Position numbers and translations under genes: made by a program. DNA of 64,000 nt from UBA10906 sp049296695 (lineage in GTDB: Bacteria > Pseudomonadota > Gammaproteobacteria > Methylococcales > Methylomonadaceae). The stretch covers positions 16,540 through 80,539 of the forward strand of contig JBAQSX010000183.1 of assembly GCA_049296695.1 (NCBI GenBank), given 5' to 3'. Below, one piece after another: positions 61,924-64,000 of the stretch (the stretch's first letter is position 1; every line of letters starts with the position of its first letter). The notes beneath the pieces are model-generated. The model was not told the DNA's origin. It did no database searches and saw only the letters and a program-made list of their open reading frames with translations.

Positions 61924-62511
61924 ATGAAAACATTTAAAAAACTCTTAAACGATTTTCTTATCGGTATTTTTGCGGTAATTCCCATTGTGATTATTTTACA
62001 AATTATTATCTTTGTAGAATCAATGGTCTCTAATTTGTTTCAAATAGTCTATGGTTTTGCCGATAGTTATTTATATACCTCACTGGTTTTTATTATCAGT
62101 GCGGCATTATTTATATGGATAGGTCAAACCATTGTTAAACAAGGCGGTTCTTTCATTATTAAAGTGTTTGATGTTATTATTGAAAAAATCCCTTTTTTAA
62201 ATACTATTTATCGGGTATCTAAGAAAGTATTGGATATGTTTTTATCACGCGATCAAAAAATCGCTAAAGAAGTGGTTTATGTCGAATACCCCAAAGAAGG
62301 TATTTGGGTACCTGCTTATGTGACTAATCGTTATGAGAATAAATGCGTATTATTTATTCCCACTTCACCCAATCCAACCTCAGGTTTTACGGTAATTGTT
62401 GATAAAAATAAAACCATTGCTTCAACGATGAATATTGAAGAGGCGACCAGTTTTATTGTCAGCGTGGGCGTGGATTATACTAAATCATCTGAAATGAAAG
62501 GATTAGAGTAA
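61924..62511 (+). CDS. DUF502 membrane protein
   Basis: 195 residues from ATG at 61924, preceded by a strong GAGGAGG site. LKKLLNDFL…GIFAVIPIVIILQIIIFV is TM1, SLVFIISAALFIWIGQTIV TM2; IPFLNTIYRVSKKVLDMF and VLFIPTSPNPTSGFTVIV are the DUF502 signature. Function unknown; homologues are widespread in Gram-negative bacteria. Stop codon overlaps the lipoprotein start. Confidence 0.9.
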   Translation: MKTFKKLLNDFLIGIFAVIPIVIILQIIIFVESMVSNLFQIVYGFADSYLYTSLVFIISAALFIWIGQTIVKQGGSFIIKVFDVIIEKIPFLNTIYRVSKKVLDMFLSRDQKIAKEVVYVEYPKEGIWVPAYVTNRYENKCVLFIPTSPNPTSGFTVIVDKNKTIASTMNIEEATSFIVSVGVDYTKSSEMKGLE

Positions 62512-62717
62512 TGATGAAGTTTTTAGTGCTGTTGGTATTTATTTTTATAAATACAGGCTGTAGTGAAAAAGCACCAGAAAACCAAACTACAACCGTTACT
62601 AAGCCTGAGATATTAAAAACACAATTGGAAACTTTAGATAAGGCAAAACAATTACAAGCCGATGCTAAAGTAGATGCCGCAGGGCAACAAGAAAAAATCG
62701 ATGAATTAACTAAATGA
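62511..62717 (+). CDS. Small lipoprotein
   Basis: 68 residues. FLVLLVFIFINTGCSEKAPE has a lipobox-like NTGC, so the cysteine would be lipidated, followed by a short Thr-rich linker and a coiled helix (LETLDKAKQLQADAKVDAAG-QQ). Stop of DUF502 and start share one base (TAATG). Function unknown. Confidence 0.75.
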   Translation: MMKFLVLLVFIFINTGCSEKAPENQTTTVTKPEILKTQLETLDKAKQLQADAKVDAAGQQEKIDELTK

Positions 62718-62722
62718 AAGTT

Positions 62723-62751
62723 AATAGAGGTATTTTATTAATGCCTCTATT
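62723..62751. terminator. Bidirectional terminator between the lipoprotein gene and anmK
   Basis: AATAGAGGTAT and ATGCCTCTATT arms with a G·T pair, T-rich on both sides; it serves two convergent genes. Confidence 0.7.
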
Positions 62752-62755
62752 TAAT

Positions 62756-63862
62756 TTAAGCTTGATAAATTCCGCCTAAAATAACGGCTTGATTCGCACC
62801 CGTCACCTCAGGCAAATTACCTGTTAAATGACATAGGGTTTGCCGTGCCAACCACGCAAATGCCACAGCTTCAACATAATCAGGCTGTACGCCATAGTAT
62901 TCAGTAGAATTTATAGGGCAGTTTAATTGCCCCGCTAATAATTCCAATAAATAATCATTATGCACGCCACCACCACAAATAAGAACCCGCTGGGTATTAG
63001 GCGCGTGTTGTTTAATCGCATTGGCAATACTGATTGCCGTTAGTGCGCTTAAGCTTGCCTGAATATCTTCAGGTTTATAGGTCGTTAAATTAGTTTTATT
63101 TGCCAGCCATGCCAAAGAAAAATATTCTTTACCCGTACTTTTAGGCGGTAACTCAGAGAAATAAGCATCTTGTAGCCAATATTGAACTAATGCCTTGTCA
63201 ATTGTCCCCATTCTAGCCCACGCACCATGCGCATCATAACTGAGTAGGCGGTGTTGCCAACTCCACAAATCCATCAAAGTATTCCCCATACCCGTATCAA
63301 AACCAATCACAGACTGAGCATTATTGGCAGTTAATATCGTAACATTAGCAATGCCACCGATGTTTACAATACAACGGTCTTCTTGCGCGTCACTAAAAAC
63401 CGCTTGATGAAATGCAGGTACTAAGGGTGCGCCTTGCCCACCTGCGGCAATATCACGCCGCCGAAAATCAGCAATAGTAGTAATACCTGTGCGCTCAGCA
63501 ATCACATTAGCATCGCCAATTTGCAAAGAAAATGGATAGCGATTATTAGGGTCGTGATAAATAGTTTGTCCGTGACTACCAATGGCTTTAACGCTTTTAG
63601 CAGGTATATCAGCTTTAATTAATAATTCATTCACCACTTGTGCAAACAATAAACCTAAGTGCGTATCCATAGCACCATAGTGTGGCAATAAAATTGCTTG
63701 ATTTACCGCGCTAAGTTGTTGCAGAGCCTGTTTGAGCGTATCACTAAAGGGCAAGTAATGCGTTGCGACTAGTTTTATTTCATGATGAGAAAAGTCAACC
63801 AATGCGGCATCAATACCATCAAGGCTAGTGCCAGACATAAGACCAATATACAATTCGGACAT
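62756..63862 (-). CDS. anmK: Anhydro-N-acetylmuramic acid kinase
   Basis: Phosphorylates and opens anhydroMurNAc from peptidoglycan turnover. 368 residues. ELYIGLMSGTSLDGIDAALV start, AIGSHGQTIYHDP, IVNIGGIANVTIL, VIGFDTGMGNTLMDLWSW and LICGGGVHNDYLLELL motifs are complete. Ends the window's coding part on the minus strand. Confidence 0.96.
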   Translation of the reverse strand: MSELYIGLMSGTSLDGIDAALVDFSHHEIKLVATHYLPFSDTLKQALQQLSAVNQAILLPHYGAMDTHLGLLFAQVVNELLIKADIPAKSVKAIGSHGQTIYHDPNNRYPFSLQIGDANVIAERTGITTIADFRRRDIAAGGQGAPLVPAFHQAVFSDAQEDRCIVNIGGIANVTILTANNAQSVIGFDTGMGNTLMDLWSWQHRLLSYDAHGAWARMGTIDKALVQYWLQDAYFSELPPKSTGKEYFSLAWLANKTNLTTYKPEDIQASLSALTAISIANAIKQHAPNTQRVLICGGGVHNDYLLELLAGQLNCPINSTEYYGVQPDYVEAVAFAWLARQTLCHLTGNLPEVTGANQAVILGGIYQA

Positions 63863-63951
63863 AATTAAATTAGAGAGGGTTCATTAATAAGACTGCAATG
63901 TGTTTTAATCTGATACTAATTGTGCATATATTTTACAACATTTTTACCTTA

Positions 63952-64000
63952 ATATATTATATATTATATATTATATATTATATATTATATATTATATATT
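63952..64000. repeat. Heptanucleotide tandem repeat (ATATATT x 7), continues off the edge
   Basis: Seven exact copies of ATATATT run from 63952 to the last base of the window. The repeat length beyond is unknown. It lies upstream of anmK. Confidence 0.97.

Noticed and set aside
1..64000. CRISPR arrays
   Set aside because: No regularly spaced direct repeats with unique spacers were found; the short tandem unit at the right edge is a heptamer without spacers.

Overview
The window is an AT-rich stretch of a gammaproteobacterial chromosome. The order pyrG–kdsA–eno, a complete F-type ATP synthase operon, PilSR, sucCD, SuhB, PrlC, YajQ and a PA3496-family protein all fit that class. Uma2-family nucleases, a giant TPR/glycosyltransferase protein, a TPS-domain exoprotein fragment, TusCD sulfurtransferase subunits and many dispersed palindromes suggest the large filamentous sulfur bacteria (Thiotrichales, Beggiatoa-like). 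That placement is an inference from gene content and repeat style; no marker-gene comparison was possible.

Layout. 1–9.8 kb: the pyrG–kdsA–eno block on the minus strand, with accessory genes on the same strand inserted into it. Between pyrG and kdsA lie a Uma2 nuclease, a small protein, a TIR–DUF1566 gene split by an apparent -1 frameshift, a methyltransferase and a PIN-type toxin–antitoxin pair. Between kdsA and eno lie a second Uma2 nuclease and an AAA ATPase + DUF4435/TOPRIM pair that looks like a PARIS (AriA/AriB) defence system. 9.6–20.3 kb: a small membrane protein, a tail-collar-like protein, uppP, nadK, glgP, a Ubi-type FAD hydroxylase and a 1197-residue protein made of two tandem TPR + glycosyltransferase modules. 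20.3–26.4 kb: rlpA-like gene with a hairpin-rich leader, bacteriohemerythrin, an ABM-fold protein, tgt and pilSR. 26.7–34.4 kb: sucCD, a DUF2971 gene bracketed by palindromes, suhB, a metallophosphatase, a DUF4124 protein, an SDR and a PaaK-like ligase.

34.5–34.9 kb: tRNA-Pro(TGG), tRNA-Arg(TCT) and tRNA-His(GTG) behind a clear sigma-70 promoter. 35.1–46.9 kb: DUF475 membrane protein, an unknown membrane protein, dnaB with an intein inside the Walker A motif, tusDC, an unknown secreted protein, a GH19 lysozyme/chitinase, a GCS2-like ligase, prlC and an RDD protein. 47.2–49.0 kb: a truncated TPS-domain exoprotein and the tmRNA gene (ssrA), whose T-loop is interrupted by a 300-nt group I-type intron. 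49.1–52.3 kb: yajQ, a DUF4390 protein and an NtrY-like kinase. 52.4–59.2 kb: atpIBEFHAGDC. 59.5–64.0 kb: a hydrolase, DUF445, a PA3496-like protein, DUF502, a small lipoprotein, anmK and a heptanucleotide tandem repeat running off the window edge.

Main themes. The window carries two kinds of splicing element in essential genes (an RNA intron in ssrA, a protein intron in dnaB), a cluster of likely anti-phage or conflict genes dropped into a housekeeping operon, and at least six families of short palindromic or inverted repeats present in two to five copies each. No CRISPR array, rRNA gene or intact transposase was seen.
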